From: Paraconiothyrium sp. Pb-2020
Taxonomy: Eukaryota > Ascomycota > Dothideomycetes > Pleosporales > Didymosphaeriaceae
Reading direction: 5' to 3'
NCBI GenBank assembly: GCA_022419385.1
Contig: JAJUBI010000004.1
Coordinates: forward strand, 4,693,286 to 4,757,285
Length of the DNA: 64,000 nt
Within the stretch, counting starts at the first letter, position 1. Every line of letters begins with the position of its first letter. A model generated the notes under the pieces. It searched no databases. It worked only from the letters and a program-made list of their open reading frames with translations, and had not been told where the DNA came from. This document shows, one piece after another, positions 21,243 to 32,403 of the stretch. A program made the position numbers and the translations under genes.

Positions 21243-23624
21243 ATGACCTCTGACAGGCCTGACGCTTCTCAGGAACTTGAATACCCGCCTATTCGGGTCG
21301 ACCGGTCTCTCGCACAGCTCGATCTCAACACTCTAATCATGCGTTCGAATCCCCACCACCCTTCCCAAGAGGCGACTTCCCTCGAGGACAGCACGTATGA
21401 GGTGCTGGACCGCGCCGGTTACCTCTCCGACGATGATGGTCACACAGCCTCGGTCGCTTCTACGACCCCCGATGATATGTCTGTTACCCTATCCGAGACA
21501 GAGAGTGAGGGCGAGGATGACTTCGCAGACTATCGTGCTGGCGAGGCTTCTCGGCTTGCTGAATCCTCCGCGGCCGACCCTCTCGACACGGAGGTGATAG
21601 CCGCCGGCGAGGATAGCACCCTCACTGAGCGGCCTGGTCTAGGCGACAGTGACAGCGGGTTTCACTTTACATTGCATGAGCATCCTGTTGAAGGCCACAC
21701 CGCGACTGAGGGCTACAGCGTGGTGAAAGAGTTCACCCCGGAGCAGAGCACCTCCAAAGTGCTGGAACCGTACGGCTGCTCTGAGGTTCGTCTGTCTGTG
21801 GCACTCGGTCTTTCAGATCGTTTCTATCCTGAACGAGGGTCCTTCAGGGTCTTGTTCGTAGGTCGACTGGACGCTTGGAGCGAAGAGGGGATCAAGACTA
21901 GTATACTCAACGCGCTCCTTGCCTCGCCTGGTTCCTCTAAATCCATCATGGTGCGCGGCCAGGTGGAGCCATACAGCCCAATCCTACACGCAGCTCACTG
22001 CACAGGTGTCGAGGTACAGCCTAAGGTGGGTATGCCGAAGCGTACCATCTTCAAACTCGACGGTAACCGCGGAGCGGAGCTCGTGATCAGTCACGGCCAT
22101 AAACAAGACACCTGGCCCGACTTAGCTATTTTTTGCTATCCCCAGTCGAGCTCCGTCCAACTAGCCGAACCAGACTACCTTGAAGCTCGCCTCGCGTGTA
22201 GAACGAGCGGCATTCCAATTCTCGATGTCACCGACCATCGCCGGTTCAATGAGGACCAGCCTGGATTCAAGAGTCACCATGACCCCTTAAGCTTGCGAGT
22301 GTGTGTGGAGGGCAAGAACGGCTCCGACTTCAGTCAGGTCGATTGGCTGCCTGTAGATGTCTACACGTTCATGCATCTGGAGCCCTCGCATATCAACCGT
22401 CATCTCGCCGCTATCAGCCCTTGCGCACGATCTCCGCGACCATCCAGCCGAAGCCGCAATCCCGACGCATGGAATCTCACCAGAGTGGTCCCAAGCTTCA
22501 TTCAACAGAGATTCAAATCTCTAACATCTATTGATGACCCCTTGAAGATGGCATTGAAGACGAGCTTGGTTATCTTTGCTTTGATCGGATGGGTCTTTTT
22601 TGCTTACCGCGGTGCATCGTTCCTGCAGCCCAAACACGGTGAGACAACACCAGCAATCGTACAACCGCTCACAATTCCGAGCTACGTGCCTCTCTCCGCT
22701 GCCGTCACCACCAAACCACAAGCAGCCATATTGACGACATCGGCCCCTTCGGTGAAGGATAAGATTGACGAATTCTTCGCAAAACAACGCCAAACGGCTC
22801 AGCTTAAGACAGAGAAGGCGGCTGAAAACTTGCGAAAGGTAGCGGAACAGGAGGAGCACGTGAAAGCAGCTGCGAAGGTGCGCGAGAGGCTCGAGAAGAA
22901 AAAGGCCGAGATGCGCCGACGTGAGGAAGTCGCGAAGTCTGCAAAGATTGGCGGCTTCGAGGTCCAGACCAGCGGTGATCATCAATTCATCCTTCGTCCT
23001 TCCAAAGGCTTCACCGGGCGGTCAAGGAAACCTCAACTGCAGATACAGGTGTCAAGGGAATCTAAGGATGTGCCTATCCGGTACGAGCGCACGATGGACG
23101 GCGACTACATCGTGGATCTAGAACAACAGTATCCGGTCGGCTCCTTCAACATCAGCATAGCAACTCACTCCAAACCGTTGCTGCAACAGTCCTTCAATAT
23201 CAAGATGGGACATAACAAGTCTCGCGTGGAACAGTGGTTGAGCGATCTTCAGCGTGAACGTGTCATGGTTCAGCACGTTCTCCAAGACGTTTCGTCAAAT
23301 ATCATGCAGCAACTTCACGCGGTCTCCGCCCGCATAGCAGATGAGACCCACGTGTGGAAAGACAAGGTGGAACGCTCAGAGCGCGAAGCGGTAGACCGAG
23401 TGCGAGAGGCCAGTAAGAAGCTTGATCATCATCTGACTAAGGCTCGGGATGAAGCATGGACAAGCCTCCGCCAGGCTACAGCTCCAGTGCGGACATCTCG
23501 TCGCACACTGTGGGCGAGGAACAACGCTTACGTCTGGCGATGTGGATTTGAGCGAGCAGTCGGTCTGTCAAGCAGGGACAAAGCCGGCAAGAAGACGCGC
23601 TCTTGCCAGTCAGCCAACTGGTAG
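21243..23624 (+). CDS. large single-pass membrane protein of unknown function
   Basis: A 793-residue, intron-less frame. The first 150 residues are acidic and Ser/Thr-rich (YLSDDDGHTASVASTTPDDM). Next comes a globular part of about 250 residues (LSVALGLSDRFYPERGSFRV, ELVISHGHKQDTWPDLAIFC). One membrane segment sits near residues 435-457 (TSLVIFALIGWVFFAYRGAS). After it a strongly charged coiled coil (about 505-565) leads into a beta-rich, Ig/filamin-like segment (FILRPSKGFTGRSRKPQLQI to LLQQSFNIKMG). A second helical region (IADETHVWKDKVERSEREAV) is followed by a basic C-terminus. I do not recognise the family. A nuclear-envelope or ER adaptor is a guess from architecture only. Confidence 0.85.
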   Translation: MTSDRPDASQELEYPPIRVDRSLAQLDLNTLIMRSNPHHPSQEATSLEDSTYEVLDRAGYLSDDDGHTASVASTTPDDMSVTLSETESEGEDDFADYRAGEASRLAESSAADPLDTEVIAAGEDSTLTERPGLGDSDSGFHFTLHEHPVEGHTATEGYSVVKEFTPEQSTSKVLEPYGCSEVRLSVALGLSDRFYPERGSFRVLFVGRLDAWSEEGIKTSILNALLASPGSSKSIMVRGQVEPYSPILHAAHCTGVEVQPKVGMPKRTIFKLDGNRGAELVISHGHKQDTWPDLAIFCYPQSSSVQLAEPDYLEARLACRTSGIPILDVTDHRRFNEDQPGFKSHHDPLSLRVCVEGKNGSDFSQVDWLPVDVYTFMHLEPSHINRHLAAISPCARSPRPSSRSRNPDAWNLTRVVPSFIQQRFKSLTSIDDPLKMALKTSLVIFALIGWVFFAYRGASFLQPKHGETTPAIVQPLTIPSYVPLSAAVTTKPQAAILTTSAPSVKDKIDEFFAKQRQTAQLKTEKAAENLRKVAEQEEHVKAAAKVRERLEKKKAEMRRREEVAKSAKIGGFEVQTSGDHQFILRPSKGFTGRSRKPQLQIQVSRESKDVPIRYERTMDGDYIVDLEQQYPVGSFNISIATHSKPLLQQSFNIKMGHNKSRVEQWLSDLQRERVMVQHVLQDVSSNIMQQLHAVSARIADETHVWKDKVERSEREAVDRVREASKKLDHHLTKARDEAWTSLRQATAPVRTSRRTLWARNNAYVWRCGFERAVGLSSRDKAGKKTRSCQSANW

Positions 23625-24242
23625 AGAGCTTGGGAGAGTTTACCTATGCGATCGGCGTTTTTAAATCTCTTCTCACATGGGATGGCGTTTGGTTTATTTT
23701 CCATCGGAGTAAGACTTCAGAGGCATGATATACCAGAATCACGGGGACCCCAAGGCGTGAATGAATCATTGGTGTTTCTGGTCGGCGATTTGGGTTGGAT
23801 TTGACTCGGTGCTCAGTGTTTGCATTGGTATGATATCACGGTTCAGGGATAGTTTGTAGCCATCACAGGATATGTTTAGCTGCAAACTTTAGAATTCACT
23901 TAAATATAGTGTGGTCTGAACTCGAGTCTTGAAATTTACTCAATCGTCCTTAAAAGCTTCATTTCAGACCTAGACAGCACATACAAATTGCTGGATTCTA
24001 TCAGGCACGCCAGGCTGCATTTTAGGCTGCGAGACCCTTGAGGCGTCGAGGGTGCCTGTGCGGCGCCATGATGTGGCACGTGCGGGGTCCGTCGCACCTG
24101 GGCTGCCCCTCAATCGCGACTTCTGTTTAAATTCTGGTTCATTACCAACACGACGCCCCATACACACAGCGTCCACCCACCGCTACACGCCGTCACCCGT
24201 AAACTTTGCTCACCCACCTTACCTCCCGTCTTCTTTCACAAT
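23625..24242. other. intergenic, promoter of the RanBP1 gene
   Basis: Contains GGCACGTGC at about 24075-24083, an E-box core (CACGTG) about 165 bases upstream of the RanBP1 start. No gene is seen. Confidence 0.5.
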
Positions 24243-25139
24243 ATGGCCGACGCCAAACCTGACCCCGCCGCCGAGCAGGCCGTCAACCCCTCCGCCACTT
24301 TGGTAAAGGACGAGACCGCAAAGGTGACGACAGACATCACCGACCCGAAGCCTGCCGAGGACAAGCCTGCCACCTCGACCGTCACCGAGACCGTTGCCAA
24401 CGCTGCGTCTACCGCGAAGGACAATGTTTTCTCCATGTTCGGCGGTGGCCCCAAGAAGGAGAAGAAGGAGGAGGCTGATGACGCGGACGAGCCTTCAGGT
24501 GCTTCCAAGCCCAAGGGCGAGGTACGCATCTATAGTGTAGTTTGTTCGTACTCGGCTGATTTGTTTTAGGACGAGAACCCCGAGAACGAGGAGCCCGATG
24601 TCGACTTCCAGCCCGTTGTCCACCTCACCGAGAAGGTCGACACCAAGACCAACGAGGAGCTCGAGGAGCAGACCTTCAAGATGCGCGCAAAGCTGTTCAA
24701 GTTCGACAGGGATTCGCGGGAGTGGAAGGAGCGGGGTACTGGTGACGTTAGGTTACTGAAGCACAAGGAGAACGGCAAGACCCGTCTCGTCATGCGCCGG
24801 GACAAGACGCTCAAGGTCTGCGCCAACCACTACGGTACGCTTCCCAGACTTCAAATCATTTGATTGTGTGCTAACGGACGCAGTTGTGCCTGACATGAAG
24901 CTCTCTCCCAATGTTGGTTCCGACCGCAGCTGGGTGTGGAACGCCGCGGCAGACGTCAGCGAGGGCGAGCCCGAGGCTCAGACCCTTGCCATCCGTTTCG
25001 CCAACAGTGAGAGTAAGCGCTCACGTTTCTCAATCCGTATATTCTGGATGCTAACAAGCTTTGCACAGACGCCAACGCCTTCAAAGAGGCTTTCATCAAG
25101 GCTCAGCAGGAGAATGAGGCCCTTTTCAAGGCCGAGTAA
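24243..25139 (+). CDS. YRB1: Ran-specific GTPase-activating protein 1 (RanBP1)
   Basis: Cytosolic co-activator of Ran GTP hydrolysis in nuclear transport. Exons are 24243-24521, 24570-24834, 24884-25012 and 25069-25139, giving 247 residues. The N-terminal 90 residues are an acidic Ala/Thr/Lys-rich extension with an FSMFGGG motif. The Ran-binding domain runs from FQPVVHLTEKVDTKTNEELE through LFKFDRDSREWKERGTGDVR and LLKHKENGKTRLVMRRDKTL to NHYVVPDMKLSPNVGSDRSW and WNAAADVSEGEPEAQTLAIR. It closes with the C-terminal helix NANAFKEAFIKAQQENEALF. All three introns are 48-56 nt and in phase. Key Ran contacts (the KERGTGD loop and the RDKTLKVCANH stretch) are intact. Confidence 0.97.
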
Positions 25140-25904
25140 AGGAAACACGCCTGGGAGGCAATAGTAGCAGGCATGTCTTGAACGATGGATGACGGATGAA
25201 AGCAAACGGAATGAAATTTGGAATCGGTACTATACACCCCCGGCGGCAGAGATCCCCACTTGCACATAGATAGTATTTACGCGACCCGGCCATGCGGTAT
25301 GAGGTCCTTCCCCCGATAATTGAATAAAGAGTTGAGCTCGTCGACGTTGAGCTCAAACAAACTCCCCACAGCCAAGTTGATCCATGTTATGTGAATTTTT
25401 CTTTACTTTAAAGAAGCTCGCTCGTTTTAATATCCACTTGTGACTAGGGGCTGAATTTTATACTTCCGGGCGTACGTTAATCCCAACAAAAGTATGCGTT
25501 CGGTTTACTTGGCCCGTCGCGTTCTTTCACTTGAATCAGGCTCCATGTGCAGAACCGTGAAAATAGCGTAGCCTTGGAGGACTCGAGCATTGTAAAGCTC
25601 TTTTACTCGATAGTCACTAAGTACTCTCACTTGTGCTCCTCGAGCATCCTTGTTCGTAGCGTGACACTGCTTCAAGCTTCTTCAGTCGACCGCCTCTGCG
25701 CCAAGCTACAGACTGCAGCTGCAGTGTGCTTTTGCTTACTTTTGGTGGTTGCGCCCGCCCGTCCCCGCTAAAAGCTCCGACCACCAGCCACTGCACCACG
25801 AACCGCGCTCTCCACGAACTTGAACGCGACTGCCGCCCGCGCGCGTCTTCCCACTCGACAACGCACAACCTTACTGCATCTCACATCCCACATACTCGCC
25901 CATC
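25140..25904. other. intergenic, promoter of the Taf14 gene
   Basis: No coding or RNA feature is supported. The last 150 bases are C-rich and contain the probable transcription start region of the downstream gene. Confidence 0.5.
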
Positions 25905-26902
25905 ATGCCGGATGTACGTTGTGACCCCCGCGCCGCCGCCGAGAATCCAAACCCCAGCAATATGAGACCAATAACTAACGTTGAGCAGATCAAACGGACA
26001 GTCAAGCTCGTAACGCGCCAGCGTCCTATCGCGGAGCCTTCACCCATGGAGGGCTTCCCAATGCGATCATGGAGCATCGAGATCTATCTAGTCGACGATA
26101 AGGGCAACGAGGTTCAGGCGAACTGCTTCGAGAAGGCCGTGTACAACTTGCACCCGAGTTTCGAGAAGAACAAGCAGAGTACGTGGAGTGGATAAGGGAT
26201 TGGGGGGTTGCGCTGGACTCGAGCTAATGATGCGACAGCTTTCAAGAAGCCACCGTTCAAAATCGAGGAGAAGGGATGGGGAGAGTTTGACATGACGATT
26301 GTCCTCACGGGCGCGCATAAGGGCGGAGACCACACCCTTGCGCATGACCTTAACTTCCAGTCTGAGAAGTATGAGGCAACGCACCAGGTGGTATGTTTGG
26401 GTTGGGCCTGCAAGCGTTCATATGGCTAGGCGCTGATCATTTGCGCAGGTCTTCAGAAACCCGAAACCCGACCTCGTGGCGTTGCTCGAGCAGTCCGGCA
26501 GTGACGCAAACGGTGTCCGGGGTAAGAGCGATGCATCGAAGAAGAAGGCTCGGAGGGACAAGGCGGTAAGAATTGAGACTCTCCCCTGCTTTTGAGGCAC
26601 ATGGAAGGCTAACGCGGAATTGCCTCGCTTTGATCAGGTCGATATGGAAAAGCTTGCAGACGGCCTGCAGAAGCTCAATGAGGACGACCTTCTTCATGTG
26701 GTCACATTGATCCACGACAACAAGTCCAATGAGACATACACTAAGAACGATGTCGAGAGTAAGTGACATGCTGAGCTTGAGCTGGTAACAGAAAAATTGA
26801 CAAAAGGTGACAGATGGCGAGTTCCACGTCGATCTCTATACTCTTCCCGACTCGCTCGTGAAGAACCTGTGGGACTTCACCGCCTCGAAAACCGAATTGT
26901 AG
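25905..26902 (+). CDS. TAF14: YEATS-domain protein, Taf14-like
   Basis: YEATS readers bind acylated or acetylated histone H3 lysines. Taf14 is shared by TFIID, TFIIF, SWI/SNF, INO80 and NuA3. Six exons: 25905-25913 (9 nt, MPD), 25989-26178, 26239-26390, 26449-26565, 26638-26758 and 26814-26902, giving 225 residues (yeast Taf14 is about 244). The domain reads from IKRTVKLVTRQRPI through MRSWSIEIYLVDDKGNEV, YNLHPSFEKNKQTFKKPPFK and the GWGEFD loop to THTLAH-like HDLNFQSEKYEATHQVVFRN. His in LHPSF and Trp in GWGEFD correspond to the acyl-lysine pocket. The C-terminal ET-like region (VDMEKLADGLQKLNEDDLLH onward) fits. The short first exon is supported by the conserved join MPD-IKRTVK. Confidence 0.95.
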
Positions 26903-27661
26903 TGCAAGTCGGCGGCATTGACTTGGCTTCAACAAGCTTGAACGGGTCATTTTGAACTTGAACACGAAGGATATTGTATTCGGCACGGATACAATATCAC
27001 ATCACATGTCCTGTGACTCGACATGTTACCCTATGGTACACAAAGGTGGTATAGCGGCGGCTCTCGTCGCAGAGCTGGTTGTATAGTTTCTGATCCGCAC
27101 TTACTTGATTAGAGGAGAGGGAGTCTTCTTGAGGGGAGTTTTGATGCCAGCCTTTTATATCTCACATTCCGGATTTCACTCGAGCTTTGGAGTTCCGGTA
27201 AAAGCAGGATAGGCGGCCGGCGATCACGGTCGAGTCAAGTTCGAGCTCAGTCGACTGGCTCATATGGAATATAATTTGAAGACACTTCACTATCTGTCTC
27301 TACGTCCAAGTGTTGGTCAGAGGTGCGCAATGAGCAGTACTGTTATACTGAGGGCTCTGGTTGAATCTTTCGCCACTCTCGCGTAGCATCAACTTTCGTG
27401 CTACGTGATAAGCACGAGTTGCATTCTTAAAGACCGATAGATGCTTGGGTCACCCTTAGCTGTTCTTGCCTTCGCAACCAAGCATCTCGGCCAGTCCTTG
27501 GGTGCCTCCACCTGGGGCCCACGCTAATGAATCATTAGACCCCACTTCTCCACACTCACATCTTCCCCGCTACAGCCTTACAACGTACGCACGTTCGGAG
27601 AAGCTTCTCAGCATAACGAACCATCTTCCATGTATAGTCGTCGCCGGTCGCCCGGCATGGC
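26903..27661. other. intergenic, no gene seen
   Basis: 759 bases with no supported coding or RNA feature. It holds the 3' UTR of the Taf14 gene and the promoter of the AtuA-like gene. Confidence 0.5.
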
Positions 27662-29820
27662 ATGTCTCAGAACAGACCTATCTCTTCCACAGCGACCACA
27701 ATGGCGACGAACGGCACCACTAATGGGACCGCTAAGCGCGCAATACGCATCGGTGGAGGTATGTTACACATTGTTTTAATTAAATACCAATGGACTAGAA
27801 CAAACAGCATCCGGCGGCTTCACCGACCGCGTACGCGCCATATCGCGCCTAGCATCCGATCCATCCGTCGATGCCATCGTGGGAGACTGGCTCTCCGAGA
27901 ACGTAATGACAGGTTACGGCGCAGGCAAGGAAGCCCGCCGGAAGCTCGAGAAAGAGCTCGGTTCGCCTTTCTCGTTTGAGGAGAAAAGCAAGAACGCTCA
28001 TTTTGCGTCTACGTTTCTGCAGTGCTTTGAGCCTGCGATAGGGAAGCTTAGGGAAAATGGAGCGAAGTTGGTGGTTAATGCTGGCGCGAACGATACGGAG
28101 GTTCTGGCTGAGGTGGTAAGGAGGCTTTGTGTTGAGAGGGAGGGGTGGGAGGCGAGGGTTGCGTGGGTGGAGGGTGATGAGGTTACGGATGGGTTTAGAG
28201 ATATGGCAGCACAGGGCCATGTTTTTAAGAACCTGTGTGATGAGCGCACGCTCGGAGAATGGGGTCATGAGCCGCTGTGTGCGCAGGCGTACCTGGGTAG
28301 TCTGGGTATCAGCGAGGCGTTGAAGCACGGCGCGGATATCGTTATCTGCGGGAGAGTTAGTGATGCGGCGGCTACGATTGGGTTGAGCGCGTGGTGGCAT
28401 GGCTGGAAGAACGATGAGTGGGATCAGTTGGCGGGTGCGTTGATTGCGGGCCATTTGATCGAGTGCAGTGCGTTCATCACGGGAGGGTACTACAGCGGAT
28501 TCAAGGATCTCATGAAGGCGGGGAAACATCTCAACTTGGGGTTCCCGATCGCGGAAGTCGAAGCATCGGGGAACTGCGTGATAGCGAAAGAGGCTGTAAG
28601 TGGCTCCTTTGTGCGATGTGTGCGTTGCTGAAGTGCATAGAACACAGGCGGCATTGTGAACACCGAGACAGTAACGTCACAGCTTGTTTACGAGATCTCT
28701 GGCCCTCTCTACCTCAATTCGGACGTTGTTGCTAATCTTGAAAATGTCTCTCTTACACAGCTCGACAGTGACCGCGTGCGTGTCTCGGGCATCACGGGAT
28801 TGCCTCCGCCAGCCACGACTCGCGTCGGCGTCACTGCGCACGGTGGGTATCAAGCTGAGTGGCATTTCTACCTGGTGGGTTTGGACATGCAAGAGAAGGT
28901 GCGCTGGATGGAGGAGCAAGCAAGATATGCGATTGGCGAGGAGATCATGAGCAAGTTCACTTGCCTAAAATTCCAGTTGCTGGGTTATACGGGAGAGGGC
29001 GTAGGCATGGGAACACAAGATGGGAACACGGCGGACTTGAGAATTTTTGCCCAAGGGCCAAGGAAGGAGTTGTTCGATGGCAGTGATCCTAACGGGTTCG
29101 CGAGGAAGCTTTATGAGACGGTGTTGCAGAGCTGTCCTGTGAGTACTGGTTATGAATGCGATGCGGGACTCTACTGATGACATTTGGAACTAGGGCGTGA
29201 GCAGACCAAACGACCTAAGACAATCAGCCCCAAAACCGTACTGGGAGTACTTCCCCACGCTGATCCCACAGTCTGCGTGTAGGCATCAGGTACATCTCTT
29301 GTTCAACCCAACGCATGTAAAGACGCCGATACCTGTTGCACTCCCACCACAAACCGCGGAGTACGGACCCCAGCGATCATACGAAACAGCGAACGCTGCT
29401 CCGCTGGATAGTTTTGGGCCTACCACCCTCGCTCCGTTAGGTTACGTCGCACTCTCCCGAAGCGGGGACAAAGCAAGCGACGCTAACATTGGGCTGTTCG
29501 TGAGGAGAGATGATGAGTGGGAATGGCTGCGATCATTTCTTACCATCGAAAGCTTCAGAGGATTGTTGGGAAAGGACTGGCATGGTGGGAGGATCGACCG
29601 GTAAGTTTCTTGAGCAACTTGATCAGCAGGGGCGACGCTAATGAGCGATAGATTCGAGATCAAGAACTTGCGAGCCGTGCATTTCTTGATCAAGAACCAT
29701 CTGGATCGCGGATACAACAGTGGCAGTGGGATTGATACGCTGGCGAAGAACCTGGGGGAGTGGATCAGGTGCAGGAAAGTGCAGGTACCGAATAAGTTCC
29801 TGGAAAGAGGAAGAATATAG
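27662..29820 (+). CDS. AtuA-like / DUF1446 family protein
   Basis: The family includes AtuA, needed for acyclic terpene use in Pseudomonas; fungal members are usually of unknown substrate. Exons are 27662-27758, 27808-28595, 28641-29138, 29194-29600 and 29652-29820, giving 652 residues, or 639 if the second Met at 27701 (MATNGTTNGT) is the start. Conserved blocks include IRIGGASGGFTDRV, DAIVGDWLSENVMTGYGAG, KLVVNAGANDTEVLAEVVRR, ADIVICGRVSDAAATIGLSA, CSAFITGGYYSGFKDL and EANTGGIVNTETVTSQLVYE. The third exon begins at 28641: the TAG acceptor at 28640 restores ANTGGIVN, whereas the CAG seven bases later breaks the frame. The last exons carry the smaller C-terminal AtuA-like domain (LGYVALSRSGDKASDANIGL). 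Confidence 0.93.
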
Positions 29821-30259
29821 TTACATAATTCATCTTCAAGCCTGACCACTTCGCATGGTCTCTTTCTCAATAGATAGTTTGTAGCGCGCCCGCAAATCCC
29901 CTGCATGGTATGTCAGATAGGCCCTACACCTTCCATTAGCGCCCCATTACTCCCAGCGAGCCTGCAAACACGTCAACACCATCCCTACAACTACTGCAAT
30001 ACATTTCCAGCACATATGTCATTAGCGCCCAGAGTAGTCTACACTCCACCCGCTCATCTTCCTCGGAATCCTATGCGGAGTAAATCCCGGAACAGCATTT
30101 CCGCCTGCACTGTACCTTGTAGCTACATCCCACCAAGCGCCTAACTCAACCAAACGACCCCGTGACCTCCCCATACATAGACCCATACAAGTCCACTCAG
30201 ATCGACCAAGCTTCTCGCCTTCTCTGCTCTTACCACGATATATCTTTCCCCCACGAGAC
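29821..30259. other. intergenic, promoter of the SDR gene
   Basis: A 439-base spacer with no supported coding or RNA feature. Confidence 0.5.
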
Positions 30260-31236
30260 ATGGCCCACCAATTCTCCGGCCGCGTCATCCTCCTCACAGG
30301 CGCCGCGTCGGGCATCGGCCTCGCGACGGCGCACCTGCTCGCCTCGCGCGGCGCGAATATTTCCATCGCGGACGCCAATGCCGAGGGGTTGGATAAAGCG
30401 GAAAAGGAGCTTAGAGCGAGGTGGCCTGGCGTAGGGGTGCTGCCGTATGTGGTGGATGTGAGGGATGAAGAGAGTGTCAAGCGGTGGGTGGAGACGACGA
30501 AGGGAGTGTGGGGGAGGGTGGATGGTGCGGCGAATGTGGCGGGGGTTATTGGTGAGTTTGAATTTGAGATCAATTCCAAGAACGGTGAGAGGGGAGAGGA
30601 CTCGGGGTACTTTGCTATTGGACCAGGCTGGGCGCAAGCGGGAAGGCATTGCAGGAGATATGAAGCTTCTGCTATCTTCGCCGCGTTCTTATAGCGGGGC
30701 TCTCAAATGGAATGGTGGAGCAAAGGATCGCACCAGCTGATTTTAACGCAGGTAAATCCATCGGCGTCAAAACCGTCGCAGAACAAGACATTTCCGAATG
30801 GGACTTCATCATGGACATCAACCTCAAAGGCGTCATGATCTGCATGAAGCACCAACTCCAGCACCTCTCCTCCCCGGGCGCCATTGTAAACGCCTCCAGC
30901 ATAGCAGGTCTGCAAGGACGCCCCAGAAACGCTGCGTACGCCGCTAGCAAACACGGCGTCATCGGACTCACCAGAAGCGCCGCGAAAGAGTTTGGAGAGA
31001 AGGGGATCAGAGTGAATGCGGTGTGTCCTGGCATGATTGACACGCCGATGAGCCAGGCGGCGAGGATTCCGGTGAAGGGGGAGAAGGACGAGGTGTTGAG
31101 TGAGGCGGGGAGGGTGGCGCTTAGGAGGAAGGGGAAGGCGGAGGAGGTGGCAGAGTTGATTGTCTATTTGTTGGGTGATGGGGCGAGTTATATCACGGGG
31201 AATGCGGTGAGTGTGGATGGGGGGTGGCAGTGTTGA
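30260..31236 (+). CDS. short-chain dehydrogenase/reductase (classical SDR)
   Basis: NAD(P)-dependent oxidoreductase of 258 residues, from exons 30260-30551 and 30752-31236. The nucleotide motif TGAASGIG is near the N-terminus, NVAG follows, and the catalytic tetrad is present: Asn in INLKG, Ser in VNASSIAG and YAASK with Tyr and Lys. The C-terminus SYITGNAVSVDGGWQC is typical. The intron is 200 nt, about four times the local norm, but splicing at 30551/30752 joins VAGVI-GKSIGVKTVAEQ correctly. The acceptor lies in CGCAG after a CTGATTTTAAC branch region. Asp after the second beta strand (SIADANAEG) favours NAD(H). The substrate is unknown. Confidence 0.93.
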
Positions 31237-31731
31237 GGGATATGAGTGGAGATTGAGGCAATGATGAAAAGCGCGTTGTGATGAATATAGGTGGAGTGAC
31301 GGAATCCTGTCTGTATATCGACTGAAGGGATATGATTTTACAGAAATCCCTTAACATTTATGAGCCGTATACTTCGCAACTGTTGGTCTTTGGCAAGCAT
31401 GGATAGCACAACGACGTTGAAGGTCTACAAGATTCATGCGCTAACAAACCCTTCGTGCCAGTGTTCCCCGAGAGGAAGGTGTACGATGGAGGGTGGAGAC
31501 TGCCAGACTCACCGATTGGTACTGAGATGTTCTCACAAGAACTCAGATATGAAAGACGACCGGCCATCTAGGGAGCTTTCAACACCAGAATTGATCCCTG
31601 AGATAAAAAGTAAAATAATAGGCACTTCATTTAGCGCCCACAATTCGTACAGATCACGAGCGCACGAATTGTACAACGATCATCTTCCCCATCCGTCCAT
31701 CCCTACACCTCTCAAAATCTAGGAGGGAAGA
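31237..31731. other. intergenic with one inverted repeat
   Basis: 495 bases without a gene. It contains the inverted repeat described separately at 31640-31672. Confidence 0.5.
31640..31672. repeat. perfect 9-bp inverted repeat, 15-base loop
   Basis: ACAATTCGT at 31640-31648 pairs with ACGAATTGT at 31664-31672. It lies about 60 bases beyond the 3' end of the DUR3 fragment, so it could be a 3' UTR hairpin, a factor-binding palindrome or chance. Confidence 0.6.
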
Positions 31732-32140
31732 TTACTGGACTTTTATAGGATCATCAGCCGCCTCCGCCTCTTTAGGCGTATGTGTCTCGCTCTCCGCCAT
31801 CATTTCACCTTCGACAACCTCTATATGCTCGCCATGTTTCTTTACGCACTTGCCCGTGATATCGCGCCACATGCCGCCAAAGTTCTTCACTAGACTCATT
31901 TGGCTCTCCCACAACGGGTAGACACCGACCGCAATCGTCGAGCACATAAGTTAGATATCACCCACGACGACCCATCCCGCAAAGATGCTTGGACTGAAGA
32001 TGTAGCCTGTACCATACAGCGGTATGTGCCAGAGGACAAATAGAATCAGCGTCATAGAAGCGGTGGTGATTTTAGCCATCCAGCTCGCGTGGAACAGCTT
32101 CGCTTGCTCTGCTGCCTCTGCCTCCGGGCTCAGCGCCGAG
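31732..32140 (-). pseudogene. DUR3-type urea/polyamine transporter, decayed 3' exon
   Basis: Only the C-terminal end of a sodium:solute-symporter-like protein remains. Read from 32140 downward it gives WMAKITTASMTLILFVLWHI, PLYGTGYIFSPSIFAGWVVV, GDI, a TAA stop, then LMCSTIAVGVYPLWESQMSL and VKNFGGMWRDITGKCVKKHG. The GWVVVG-x-I-W-L-x-C-S and G-x-Y-P-L-W-E pattern is characteristic of fungal DUR3 urea transporters, which also move polyamines at the plasma membrane. The position usually holding Trp (TGG) is TAA, two G-to-A changes that fit repeat-induced point mutation or simple decay. A plausible acceptor (CAG) sits at 32141-32143, but no upstream exons are found before the next gene. This is a non-functional relic. 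Confidence 0.75.
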
Positions 32141-32403
32141 CTGCGTCAAAGGACGGGACATGGAATGATTGAAAGAAAAAGTTAATAAATTCGTGGATGC
32201 ATATATTTTTCATCGCATGAGCTCTATGCTGACGAATTGGGACAAGGGGTTTTCAGCAACTCAAGCGTCATTGGCGATATATTAAGACCCCTCAACGGTC
32301 TGAAGCATCACCGGGCACAGAAACATCCAATTGTCTACTAGCCTGGGTACCAGCACGATTTGTCCTTCATCTATTAGATTCAAGGCCTATATGTATCTTT
32401 GTG

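Noticed and set aside
28646..28648. CAG acceptor at 28645-28647 for the AtuA-like third exon
   Set aside because: It leads to an immediate stop. The TAG seven bases earlier gives the conserved TGGIVN join in phase.
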